From: an uncultured Saprospiraceae bacterium
GTDB taxonomy: Bacteria > Bacteroidota > Bacteroidia > Chitinophagales > Saprospiraceae
Direction of reading: 5' to 3'
Length of the DNA: 55,868 bases
Assembly: GCA_937921555.1 (NCBI GenBank)
Contig: CAKZUV010000071.1
Span: 1 to 55,868 of the forward strand
The notes under the pieces are model-generated. The model ran no database searches and was not told where the DNA came from. It saw only the letters and a list, made by a program, of their open reading frames with translations. The position numbers were made by a program, and so were the translations under genes. This document shows positions 16,799 through 24,772 of the stretch, piece after piece. How positions within the stretch are numbered: position 1 is the first letter of the stretch; each line of letters starts with the position of its first letter.

Positions 16799-18472
16799 AT
16801 GCTGAGTTTATACGGTAGAAATAAAGAAATGGCGGACTGGCGCATTTCTGGTCCTGATTTTTCTTTTGATCTGGCGTCTAATGATAAATTCCCAAAAGAT
16901 AAATTACTATTTGAAAATGAATCGGTGGTCGTGGGTTTTGACGGTGTAGTCTTGAATAAAAAAAAGGTAATTGGCAATGATACGTGGCAGAATTATTTTC
17001 TGGAAAATCTGGAAAACCTGGCTCCCAAACTAAACAATCTACGCGGTACTTTTAATGGTTTTATTTATGAAAAAGAGGTGCAACGATTGCGTCTTTTTAA
17101 TGATCCCTGTGGTGCCAAAAACTTTGCGTACGAGTTTGATGGAACAGCATTCATTTTCGCTTCTTCTACACTGGACTTGTCAAATTTATCCGACCTTTCC
17201 CGTACGCTGAATCCCAAAGCGGTCTATTGTTTTCTGGCTTACGGTTATTTATTTTCCGGTATGAGCTGGACTAAAAACAGCGGACGGTTACCGGAGGGCA
17301 GCATCTTGTGCTACCATAACAATCAAATAACCTGCAAAAAATACAAAGAATTTGTTTATAAACAAAACCACCAGCGTTCCAAAGCACAAACCATGGAAAC
17401 GCTGGAAGCACTTTTCTCCGCTACCATCAAAGAACAATTTCAAAAAGATGAAGAAGAAAACTATCAGCCTTTTACAACCCTGAGTGGTGGTTTGGACTCA
17501 CGCGTAACGGCACTTTACGGGCATGATTTGGGGTATAAAAATCAGGTGACTTTTACTTGCAGCCAAAAGGGATACGACGATGAAATCATTGCCCGCGAAA
17601 TTGCGCAAGACTACGGTTTTGAACATCATTTTTATCCGATGGACGGACTCGAATATTTGTACGACCCCGAAAAAATGATGCATAGAATCGGCGGCACCTG
17701 TGATTACAACAATCCCGCGCACGTTGTTTATGGCATTGAAAAAATCTGGAAAAAAGATTACGGATTAATTCATACGGGACACCTTGGGGGAATGATTCTG
17801 GGCAGTTATATTTCTGGTAAAAAGGAGTTACCTCCGCCCCTCCACGCAAGCCGGGTGAGTACGGATTTATTACCAACTGACCAGGAATGGGAGGCCGCAC
17901 AGCGAAAACAATATCAGCACGAAGGACACTACAAAATTTCCGAAAGAGGATTTAACAGTATTGCCGCCGGCGTCTGGGGTCTGGAACATTTATCCTACAA
18001 TATTGCGCCGTTTACGCATACAGATTTCATTGATTTTGCGTTGACGATTCCGTACGATCTGATCTATAAAAGAAGGATTTATCTGGAGTGGTTAAACCGC
18101 TATCATCCCGAATGGACCCGATACCGCTGGGAACATTTGCATGCCCGCCCTACCCGTTTGTGGATGGCACAACACGATCTTTTGTATCTCCGTTTACGCT
18201 TTGGATGGCGAAAACTATTTTCCAGAAAATTCCGGCAAACATTCGATATGGCACCGGAACAATATTGGTTTGAGCAACAGCCCGATTTGAGAAAGTTTCT
18301 GGAAGGACAGACGTTGCCGTTATTAAAAATCATCCGTCCGCTGGGTATTCCCTACTTTGACGTAGTGGAAAAAATGGCGCGGTCAAAAGAGGTTCAACTG
18401 CGGGTCCGGGCGTTGAGTTTATTACTGGTGGTCAAAATAATATGCAAGCAGCAATTGTTTAAAAAGCAGTAG
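16799..18472 (+). CDS. Asparagine synthase-like amidotransferase domain protein
   Basis: The 557-residue protein carries an asparagine-synthase domain with the ATP-pyrophosphatase P-loop TLSGGLDSRV (SGGLDS, residues 229-234) and a later conserved region (AGVWGLEHLSYNIAPFTHTDFIDFALTIPYDL). The N-terminal 180 residues resemble the Ntn glutaminase fold of AsnB (LRGTFNGFIYEKEVQRLRLFNDPCGAKNFAYEF). However, no catalytic Cys follows the initiator Met, so glutamine hydrolysis is unlikely by this protein alone. Such paralogues often serve surface-polysaccharide or natural-product pathways rather than asparagine synthesis. It has its own promoter and is convergent with the TPR gene. An alternative start is the Met at residue 11. 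Confidence 0.75.
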   Translation: MLSLYGRNKEMADWRISGPDFSFDLASNDKFPKDKLLFENESVVVGFDGVVLNKKKVIGNDTWQNYFLENLENLAPKLNNLRGTFNGFIYEKEVQRLRLFNDPCGAKNFAYEFDGTAFIFASSTLDLSNLSDLSRTLNPKAVYCFLAYGYLFSGMSWTKNSGRLPEGSILCYHNNQITCKKYKEFVYKQNHQRSKAQTMETLEALFSATIKEQFQKDEEENYQPFTTLSGGLDSRVTALYGHDLGYKNQVTFTCSQKGYDDEIIAREIAQDYGFEHHFYPMDGLEYLYDPEKMMHRIGGTCDYNNPAHVVYGIEKIWKKDYGLIHTGHLGGMILGSYISGKKELPPPLHASRVSTDLLPTDQEWEAAQRKQYQHEGHYKISERGFNSIAAGVWGLEHLSYNIAPFTHTDFIDFALTIPYDLIYKRRIYLEWLNRYHPEWTRYRWEHLHARPTRLWMAQHDLLYLRLRFGWRKLFSRKFRQTFDMAPEQYWFEQQPDLRKFLEGQTLPLLKIIRPLGIPYFDVVEKMARSKEVQLRVRALSLLLVVKIICKQQLFKKQ

Positions 18473-18500
18473 CAGTAAACACACGGAGCTTTTTCAGCTT

Positions 18501-19739
18501 CTACCAGGTACAAAAATATTTCTTTATTTCGGCAGCAGGAGCGTATCCCAGTTCGAGACTTTTTTCCAGGTCCGCGCAAGCAGATATTTTATCATAGAGC
18601 ATAAAGAAAGCAATGGCCCGGTTGTAATATGCCTCGGCATATTCGCTGTTGAGCTGAATAGCCTTGGTATAATCATCTATCGCCTTACGGGTAATTCCAA
18701 GAAGTAAATTAATATTTCCACGATTTTTTCGCAGACCTGCGTGCTCTGGAAACGCTTCTACCGCCGCGTCCAAATCACCCCTGGCGCCGGCAAAATCACC
18801 CATCATCTTTTTGGTTAATCCCCGGTTGATGAGTGCTTCCATATAGTTTTCTCCTTCGAGTTTTATGATCATGTTATAGTCTTCGAGTGCTTTTTCTTTT
18901 TCACCCATCTGCTTCATTAACACTGCTCTCTCAAAATAAGCCTTTGTCAAGTTATTTTGTAAAGCAATGGCTCTGTTCAAGTGTTTTTCTGACGCTTTAT
19001 AATTACCTAAATTCCGTTCTACCTGACCAAGATTATACCAACCGATTGAGAAGTCCGGATCTAGCTTAACAGCACGGGTAAAAGCAAGTTTGGCGGCTGG
19101 ATAGTCCCCTTCTTTACGGTGTACCAATCCCTTCAAATCGTAGACAGTAGCAGACATAGTATCCCGTGCCAGAAAGTTGTCAATCCAGGTTCGGGCGCCG
19201 ATCAAATTATCCGTTTCAATATCCATCAAAACATCTTCGATATTGCCAATTGCCGCCTCTTCCCCTTCGGCAACGAGAAGTTCCTGATCCAGTGATTTGT
19301 AGTAATAATTGAGCTTTTTAAATTCGCTGAGTTGCTGTACAGACACTTCCGGTTCAACCGATAGTACTTTCAATAATCCCAGGTTTCCGTAGTAACCATA
19401 TATATTAGCTGCGTAAGGATTGATCTGATTGGCTGTCCGCAAGTCTATTTCCGCCTCGGTGTCCATTCCGATAATTTTCTTAAATCTGGCTCGTTCGGCA
19501 AGTGCCTCAGCAGAGTTAGGTTCCTGGGCTACCGCATTATCCAGGGTCATCAAAACCCCTTCAAAATCCGCTACCCGAAACTGGCGGCGAGCCTCCAAAA
19601 GCAGAGGTTGTACGGTTTCATTTTGATTTTGGCTACCGAAAGTTTTAGCGACGATCGCGTTATCCATTCTTCGGGTCTGCGTCTTGGCACTAACCAGAAA
19701 GAAGAACAATATAAGTGTCGAAATGATAATTTTTCTCAT
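18501..19739 (-). CDS. Secreted or periplasmic tetratricopeptide-repeat protein
   Basis: I place the start at 19739 (MRKIIISTLILFFFLVSAKTQ), a clean signal peptide; a second ATG lies 9 bases upstream. The 412-residue protein contains multiple TPR units, for example KLAFTRAVKLDPDFSIGWYNLGQVERNLGNYKASEKHLNRAI, then EKALEDYNMIIKLEGENYMEALINRG, and then RKAIDDYTKAIQLNSEYAEAYYNRAIAFFML. TPRs form superhelical protein-binding scaffolds. No enzymatic motif is visible. It is the last clearly chromosomal gene before the integrated element. Confidence 0.8.
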   Translation of the reverse strand: MRKIIISTLILFFFLVSAKTQTRRMDNAIVAKTFGSQNQNETVQPLLLEARRQFRVADFEGVLMTLDNAVAQEPNSAEALAERARFKKIIGMDTEAEIDLRTANQINPYAANIYGYYGNLGLLKVLSVEPEVSVQQLSEFKKLNYYYKSLDQELLVAEGEEAAIGNIEDVLMDIETDNLIGARTWIDNFLARDTMSATVYDLKGLVHRKEGDYPAAKLAFTRAVKLDPDFSIGWYNLGQVERNLGNYKASEKHLNRAIALQNNLTKAYFERAVLMKQMGEKEKALEDYNMIIKLEGENYMEALINRGLTKKMMGDFAGARGDLDAAVEAFPEHAGLRKNRGNINLLLGITRKAIDDYTKAIQLNSEYAEAYYNRAIAFFMLYDKISACADLEKSLELGYAPAAEIKKYFCTW

Positions 19740-19839
19740 AATCTGCATTTTGAAATGAAACAGGCAGACATGAGGAAAGTTCAGAAGAGATTTTTATTTA
19801 ACAAATGCTGAATTATTGATATGGATCTTCAAAGAAGCA

Positions 19840-19873
19840 AAAAAGGTTCTTACATTGCTGTAAGAACCTTTTT
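19840..19873 (-). terminator. Perfect 14-bp stem-loop terminator, probably of the disrupted tRNA locus
   Basis: Positions 19840-19853 and 19860-19873 are exact reverse complements around a 6-base loop, with A/T ends on both sides. It lies 5 bp downstream (minus strand) of the tRNA-3'-like sequence, where a tRNA terminator would be expected. Confidence 0.75.
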
Positions 19874-19878
19874 ATTTG

Positions 19879-19910
19879 TAGCGGAGGCAGGAACTGAACC
19901 TAGCAACATT
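19879..19910 (-). other. Candidate attL: tRNA 3'-end-like sequence next to an integrase
   Basis: Read on the minus strand, GGTTCAGTTCCTGCC followed by TCCGCTA resembles a tRNA T-loop, T-stem and acceptor 3' strand. The 5' remainder of a tRNA is absent: the sequence on the element side does not fold into one. A tyrosine integrase begins 190 bp away. Integration into a tRNA 3' end is the common behaviour of such elements. The intact tRNA would be expected at the far, unseen end. I found no second full copy in the window. Confidence 0.5.
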
Positions 19911-20001
19911 TGGTACCTATTGCATTTTTATAATTTTATAATATTCTAATTATCAACATAATAGTGAAAACGCCCTAAAATGGATTCACCTATTGACAAT
20001 G

Positions 20002-20029
20002 CCAAACGTTCACCAAACGTTCACCAAAC
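20002..20029 (+). repeat. Tandem 11-bp direct repeats near the att site
   Basis: CCAAACGTTCA occurs at 20002-20012 and 20013-20023 and is followed by a partial third unit, CCAAAC (20024-20029). The repeats lie between the candidate attL core and the integrase start, where integrase arm-type or excisionase sites usually sit. Confidence 0.6.
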
Positions 20030-20098
20030 TTTTTTTCCTCCTTTCATTTTCGTATATTTATATCAGTATTATTACTAATAGAAAACTAAAAACAACAC

Positions 20099-21499
20099 AT
20101 GCCTAAAGTAGCTCACCCAACGCCACGCGTCATCCTAAAAAAGAAATCTAAAGACGCAAAAACTGGATTCCTTTATCTCAAATTCTGGTACGATTCAAAG
20201 AAAGTACACTATCCAATTGGTGATTCAGTTGAGATTAAATATTGGAATAAAAAAGCTGGTGTAACCACTTTTAATAAAAAGTATGGCCAAGAATATATTG
20301 ACTTGAATAGTAAGATACAATCTTTCAAGCGGTGGGCTTTGGATACGTATAAGGCTGATCATGATTTATCAGTAGAAGATTTTAAAAAAGAGCTTGACTA
20401 TTTATCTGGAAGGCTAAAACGTCCTTCCACTATTACTACTCCTACTCTATTCAAATTCATTGAAGATTACATTGAAACTAAACAGAATTCCGTTTCTAGC
20501 AAACGAGGTACCTGGAAAAAATTTAAAACGGTATTCAATAATCTTAAATTATTCGCAGAAGAAAAGAAAATAACGCTGGACTATAATGATATCGATTGGA
20601 AGTTCAGAGAAGAATTTGTAGAATGGATGTATAGTCCACCCCGCAAATACTCTGCTAATAATGCGGCCAAGGTTTTTGAGGTTATTAAACAGTTTATGAA
20701 CGAGGCACTTAGATTAGAATATCATAATAACAAACGACATCAGGAAAATGGCTTTGGGGTGAAACGTGAAAAAGTTCAGAGTAAGGTACGCGTAACCTTT
20801 GAGGAACTTCGAGAATTGATAAATGTTGATCTTTCCGAAAGACCTCGCTGGGAACGAACAAGAGATTTATTTGTAGTCGGTTGTTATACCGGATTACGTT
20901 TTTCTGATTGGCACAAGATTTCTAAGGATAGTATTGAAGAAGAAGATGGTGAAAAGTTGTTAGAAATATTAACCGAAAAAACAAAGCAACTTGTTATGAT
21001 TCCAATATTACCTGAACTCCAGATCATCTTGGAAAAATATGATTATATTCTACCAAGTGTCTCTGCTCAAGAATTTAATCGTACTATAAAAAAAGTTGCT
21101 AAATTGGTTCTGAAAGAAAAAACTTTCACTCGTACTTTTAATACAGCTGGTCAAACGAAAAAAGAAAAATCATTACGATGTAAGTGGATTTCTAGTCACT
21201 GTGCTCGCCGCTCTTTTGCTTCAAATTTTTACGAGCTAGGAGTTGAGCCGTCCGGATTGATGCAGATTACCGGACACTCTACTGAAAAACAATTTTTTGA
21301 ATACATAGATATTAATAAAAGAGCTGAGGCAAAAAGGTTTAGAATTATCGTCACCAAAAAATTAGAGCAGGAAAAAGAAAAGGAGCAGGAGCAGGAAAAA
21401 GAGAAAGAACAGGAACAAATACAGGAGCAGGATTATATGCAGGATCAAGATCACAATAAGGGGCAAGTACAAGAACAATTACAGGTGTATGAATATTGA
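20099..21499 (+). CDS. int: Tyrosine recombinase / integrase of the element
   Basis: The 466-residue protein has an N-terminal arm-binding domain (residues about 1-100), a SAM-like core-binding domain (about 115-215) and a catalytic domain. The catalytic residues are Arg267 in TGLRFSDWH, His367 and Arg370 in SSHCARRSF, His393 in GHSTEKQF and the nucleophile Tyr402 in FFEYIDI. It performs site-specific integration and excision. An unusual C-terminal tail of about 45 residues is almost all Lys/Glu/Gln (EKEKEQEQEKEKEQEQ...). It is orphaned from conjugation genes, since none are visible in the window. It sits beside the tRNA-like att site as expected. Confidence 0.92.
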   Translation: MPKVAHPTPRVILKKKSKDAKTGFLYLKFWYDSKKVHYPIGDSVEIKYWNKKAGVTTFNKKYGQEYIDLNSKIQSFKRWALDTYKADHDLSVEDFKKELDYLSGRLKRPSTITTPTLFKFIEDYIETKQNSVSSKRGTWKKFKTVFNNLKLFAEEKKITLDYNDIDWKFREEFVEWMYSPPRKYSANNAAKVFEVIKQFMNEALRLEYHNNKRHQENGFGVKREKVQSKVRVTFEELRELINVDLSERPRWERTRDLFVVGCYTGLRFSDWHKISKDSIEEEDGEKLLEILTEKTKQLVMIPILPELQIILEKYDYILPSVSAQEFNRTIKKVAKLVLKEKTFTRTFNTAGQTKKEKSLRCKWISSHCARRSFASNFYELGVEPSGLMQITGHSTEKQFFEYIDINKRAEAKRFRIIVTKKLEQEKEKEQEQEKEKEQEQIQEQDYMQDQDHNKGQVQEQLQVYEY

Positions 21500-21837
21500 G
21501 AATTACCACTACTCAAATATTAGATCGGGAAAATCAGATCTAAGTTCCCTCCGCTTAAAATTATTTTTCTTTTTTTGAAAAAATTTTCTAAATTTTCTTT
21601 CTTCCATTTGCAGGAAAAACAAACCGTTTTTCTTCAACTATAAATTTGGTTACGAAACTAATATTCTTCTTAAAGCAAATGAGCGCAAAAACTTTATTGC
21701 GGTAAAATTTTATGCACCTCTAGAAAAATTAAAAACTTGAAAGTCTGGTTACTTTTATTCTATATTTGTTCTCAAATGGCATTATACTTTTGTTTTTTAG
21801 ATCTTGTATTAGCCCTTTTGTCACCTATAAATAACAT
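21500..21837. other. Intergenic stretch between integrase and first HTH gene
   Basis: A+T-rich and without a gene. It contains a short dyad (about 21524-21544, GATCGGGAAAATCAGATC-like) shortly after the integrase stop, and the promoter described separately. Confidence 0.4.
21736..21768 (+). promoter_or_regulatory. Bacteroidota-type promoter for the 21838 HTH gene
   Basis: CTTG (21736-21739) is followed after 21 bases by TATATTTG (21761-21768), about 70 bp upstream of the ATG. Confidence 0.5.
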
Positions 21838-22149
21838 ATGATGAAAACGAATCAAAACAATCCTTTCACAATATTACGAGATGAAATAACAACTTTACTT
21901 CGATCAGATTTATTAAATATTAAAACAGATCTAGAAAAGGCGATTGAACAGCTCAAAAAAACTGGTAATACTAATGACGCTATCTATGGAAATGCAGGAG
22001 ATGCAGCGAAGCGATTTGGAGTATCGGCAAATACCATTAGAAATTGGGGCCGTGCCGGAGATATTAAGAAATGCATGGTAGGTGGCGTTTCACTGTACAG
22101 CTTTGAGGAGATTGAAAAATTCATTAGATCAAGAGGAAGCAAAAGTTAA
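21838..22149 (+). CDS. Helix-turn-helix (MerR/excisionase-type) DNA-binding protein
   Basis: The protein has 103 residues. The N-terminal half is a charged helix (LRSDLLNIKTDLEKAIEQLKK), probably for dimerisation. The C-terminal half is a winged-HTH of the HTH_17/excisionase type (DAAKRFGVSANTIRNWGRAGDIKKCMVGGVSLYSFEEIEKFI). Such proteins act as recombination directionality factors or repressors in Bacteroidota elements. Its position right after the integrase favours an excisionase/regulator role. Two adjacent ATG codons (21838 and 21841) could serve as start. It shares its architecture with the 23691-23981 gene. Confidence 0.75.
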   Translation: MMKTNQNNPFTILRDEITTLLRSDLLNIKTDLEKAIEQLKKTGNTNDAIYGNAGDAAKRFGVSANTIRNWGRAGDIKKCMVGGVSLYSFEEIEKFIRSRGSKS

Positions 22150-22549
22150 TAATACAAACTGCTCCTCAATATTTCTCTTTTTAATAAATTAAACCGAACA
22201 TATATACCACTCAATTTAATATAATAGTATAATCACTTAAAATACCATTACTCTACAATATGATAGACAAGAAAGCGTTATAAAATTTGTTGAACACTTT
22301 CTGTTTTTCAGCTAAATAACAAACAAACTCGTTTTTTTTACTTTTAGTTTTAAAACCCACCGATCAGTAGATTCAATTATTGATCATTAAAGAAAGAGAT
22401 ACACTTGTTCGAAGTTGTAAACTTTTATCAAAGATCGTTTCCCAAAGGCTGTAAGATAAGTCAGAAGAATACTTAACATACTATCCAACCATACGGTTTT
22501 GGGGTAATAACCTCTTCCCTATGATTGATCACCTAGAAAACGAATATCA
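22150..22549. other. 400-bp A+T-rich stretch without a gene
   Basis: No coding frame, clear promoter or terminator could be supported. It separates the first HTH gene from the 302-residue unknown. Confidence 0.4.
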
Positions 22550-23458
22550 ATGTTTAGCAAACGAAACGAGGTAAACGGATTCCCGTACGTGGAATTCAGA
22601 GAACATCCAGTAGTGAATTTTAAAAATAAGAAAGGGACATTATTTGATATCTCCACTGAAGAATTTCCAACCTTTACTCCAGATTTCACAAAAGATGGTT
22701 ATTTTAATCAACAACAATATTGTATATGCTTAATCAATAAAACCCTTGCTTTTTCTTCTATTCAACTTTTAAGATTCCTAGGATACCAATCCAGCCAATT
22801 AATAGCACCCACCCAATGGCTAGAAGATTTTAGTGCTCTTTTAAGACTAAATCAGAACAATCCTTTTATCAAAGCTCACCAGAATAAATTGAACTTAGTT
22901 AGATCAATCGTACTTGACAAATTCAACCAATTAACTGGAAGAAATAGTCAAGAACCTAAAGCTATTTTTTTCGCAGAATTAAATAAAGACAAGAGGTTTT
23001 CTATTGTTACATTAAAAGAGGAAGTAAAAGCGAAAAAGGATTTGGACGCTAAACGGTTTTTACTATTACGCCGTAGGACCGATTATTTACAGGAGATCAC
23101 AGCTGATGAATCGGCAAGCTTTATAAAAGCGATTGATATGGAACTAACTTTTTGGGAAGATACAAAAAACTTTAATCACGAGAAAAAGAAATCGAAGGGC
23201 ATTACCTTTAAGGAGTCCGCTAAAGAGTTAGCAAATATCTTTAGGCAGTTAAAGGAAATAAAAAATAAGGATGGTGATCTAGTTTTTGAAGGATCTACAA
23301 GTGATTACTCAAGGTTAATTGTATCTAATTTTTCTAAGGTCGGAGGCGAGCTATTTACAGAGAATTCTATACGAAGATATTTAAGTGATTATAAGAGCAA
23401 GAAAGGATCCAATGACACAAAAGGACTTGATGCTAACTTCAATTTGGAAAAAGAGTAA
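22550..23458 (+). CDS. Unknown protein of the element's maintenance region (302 residues)
   Basis: I do not recognise the family. The N-terminal 75 residues are aromatic-rich (GFPYVEFREHPVVNFKNKKGTLFDISTEEFP). The middle and C-terminal parts are helical and highly charged, with an RRRTDYLQEITADESASFIKAIDMELTFWE stretch. The C-terminal region (ELANIFRQLKEIK...VEGSTSDYSRLI-like...NSIRRYLSDYK) resembles the C-terminus of small proteins that often sit between integrase and excisionase genes in Bacteroidota mobile elements. It lacks obvious membrane or signal segments. It is followed by an 11-bp phased repeat array and a second HTH gene. Confidence 0.6.
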   Translation: MFSKRNEVNGFPYVEFREHPVVNFKNKKGTLFDISTEEFPTFTPDFTKDGYFNQQQYCICLINKTLAFSSIQLLRFLGYQSSQLIAPTQWLEDFSALLRLNQNNPFIKAHQNKLNLVRSIVLDKFNQLTGRNSQEPKAIFFAELNKDKRFSIVTLKEEVKAKKDLDAKRFLLLRRRTDYLQEITADESASFIKAIDMELTFWEDTKNFNHEKKKSKGITFKESAKELANIFRQLKEIKNKDGDLVFEGSTSDYSRLIVSNFSKVGGELFTENSIRRYLSDYKSKKGSNDTKGLDANFNLEKE

Positions 23459-23481
23459 TCAAATACTACCCATTTTAAATA

Positions 23482-23530
23482 TGAGATGTGAATGAGATAT
23501 ACCTGAGATGTCAATGAGATAGGTTGAGAT
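23482..23530 (+). repeat. Iteron-like array: five TGAGAT boxes at about 11-bp spacing
   Basis: TGAGAT starts at 23482, 23493, 23504, 23515 and 23525. A further inverted pair (TATCTCA 23597-23603, TGAGATA 23614-23620) forms a hairpin closer to the next gene. The spacing keeps the boxes on nearly one helical face, as in operators or iterons. It lies upstream of an HTH gene. Confidence 0.65.
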
Positions 23531-23690
23531 ACTTTTCTTGTTAAAATATTTTTTTGAATTTTCCTTGTGTCAATGATCCGACTTATTGATTTAAAGTATC
23601 TCATTTTTCATTTTGAGATAGTTTGAATGGATTATTTGATTTTACTTTGTTGCTGTTATTTTAATTGTTTTACACTAAAATACTTTAATC

Positions 23691-23981
23691 ATGGATACAG
23701 TTCTTTTATCTAAAATGAATTTCGAAGAAATAAGGGTAGACTTGAAGGAAATAAAGACGAAAATTAAAAATATAATTTCTCCATCTGAACACTTCATTGA
23801 CAATGATGCTTTCATTAAACTCATGGGAATCTCTTCAAGAACGGCGCAGACCTGGAGAGATCAAGGTATTATCGGATTCTCTAAAAGAGGGAAAAAGATT
23901 TATTATCGAATGTCAGATATTGATCAATTCCTAAAGGATCATCACAGAGAACCTTTTGCCCCGCCAAGCAACCAGATTTAA
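23691..23981 (+). CDS. Excisionase-type helix-turn-helix protein
   Basis: The protein has 96 residues. A helical N-terminus (MNFEEIRVDLKEIKTKIKNII) precedes a MerR-like winged-HTH (DNDAFIKLMGISSRTAQTWRDQGIIGFSKRGKKIYYRMSDIDQFLKDH). This is the common small HTH_17 protein of Bacteroidota transposons and ICEs, acting as excisionase or as activator of the downstream replication/mobilisation genes. The phased TGAGAT array immediately upstream is a plausible autoregulatory site, though this is inference. It resembles the gene at 21838-22149 in layout, but the sequences have diverged. Confidence 0.8.
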   Translation: MDTVLLSKMNFEEIRVDLKEIKTKIKNIISPSEHFIDNDAFIKLMGISSRTAQTWRDQGIIGFSKRGKKIYYRMSDIDQFLKDHHREPFAPPSNQI

Positions 23982-24083
23982 TCTTGAAGTTGTTTTAAAA
24001 TTCCAAGAATAAGCTTCCACGCTTAGTTTCCTAATTCTATTTTTTTACTCCTGTCATCTTAAAGTTGGCAGTCAGATTCTTTT

Positions 24084-24103
24084 GCTTTGATACACATCAA
24101 AGC
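24084..24103 (+). promoter_or_regulatory. Leader hairpin before the VirE_N-like gene
   Basis: GCTTTGAT and ATCAAAGC form a perfect 8-bp stem with an ACAC tetraloop, 54 bp before the ATG at 24158. It could be an operator or an RNA leader structure. No T-run follows. Confidence 0.4.
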
Positions 24104-24157
24104 ATGGACAAACTATGCCTTGTAGTCTGCCTCTTGAATCTCATTAAATCATAAATC

Positions 24158-24715
24158 ATGACTATCATAACTCTTTTTAACTACAATAATGAGCCTCAAA
24201 ATATGCTGCCATTATATAATATTCTAAATCAGATTAAAACAGAAAAATACAAACGAATCATCGAGAAGCTTCGCAACGCTCATCAGAAAGATACTGGTGG
24301 AGAATTTGATTCATTGGCACGGGTAATTTCAAGATTTTCGGTATCTGGTAATTTCATTTTAAAAAATAATAAAATGAAAATGGTCAGTTATTCCGGAAAC
24401 TTAATTTTGGAAATTCCTTATCTAAATGATCAAGATATGCAGTCTGTAAAATTTATACTTAGGAAAGATCCTTATGTCATTACTTTTTTTGAGAATGCTT
24501 TAAAAAATGGATTAGTGATTTTAGTTTGTTCAGATGGAAAGCTCAAAGAACATCAAAAAAACTTTCAACTGGCAGTTAAATATTATCAGGCAATCACTGG
24601 AATCAAGCGTTTTTCTAGTCGTGGTATTTTAGCTGATTATACTTGTATGATTTCTTCTGATAAAGATGCATATATTGGATTAGAGGCACTCCCTTTTTCA
24701 AATATTTATAAGTAA
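24158..24715 (+). CDS. VirE_N (BT4734)-like domain protein, stand-alone and probably degenerate
   Basis: The 185 residues align by eye with the N-terminal 190 residues of the next gene. For instance, ILNQIKTEKYKRIIEKLRNA matches IVNGIKGDHFKKTILEIQNF, and RFSVSGNF matches AFTVSGLF. The DID acidic motif of the neighbour (FVILDIDRLD) is replaced here by LILEIPYLND, so any nucleotidyl-transfer site is probably lost. It most likely acts as an accessory or regulatory partner of the primase-helicase encoded 57 bp downstream. The function is inference; the homology is visible directly. Confidence 0.6.
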   Translation: MTIITLFNYNNEPQNMLPLYNILNQIKTEKYKRIIEKLRNAHQKDTGGEFDSLARVISRFSVSGNFILKNNKMKMVSYSGNLILEIPYLNDQDMQSVKFILRKDPYVITFFENALKNGLVILVCSDGKLKEHQKNFQLAVKYYQAITGIKRFSSRGILADYTCMISSDKDAYIGLEALPFSNIYK

Positions 24716-24772
24716 TGAATCTAACAAAAGATTTTAGTGAGCATTACTTTTTAATTTATCAAAATTCATATC

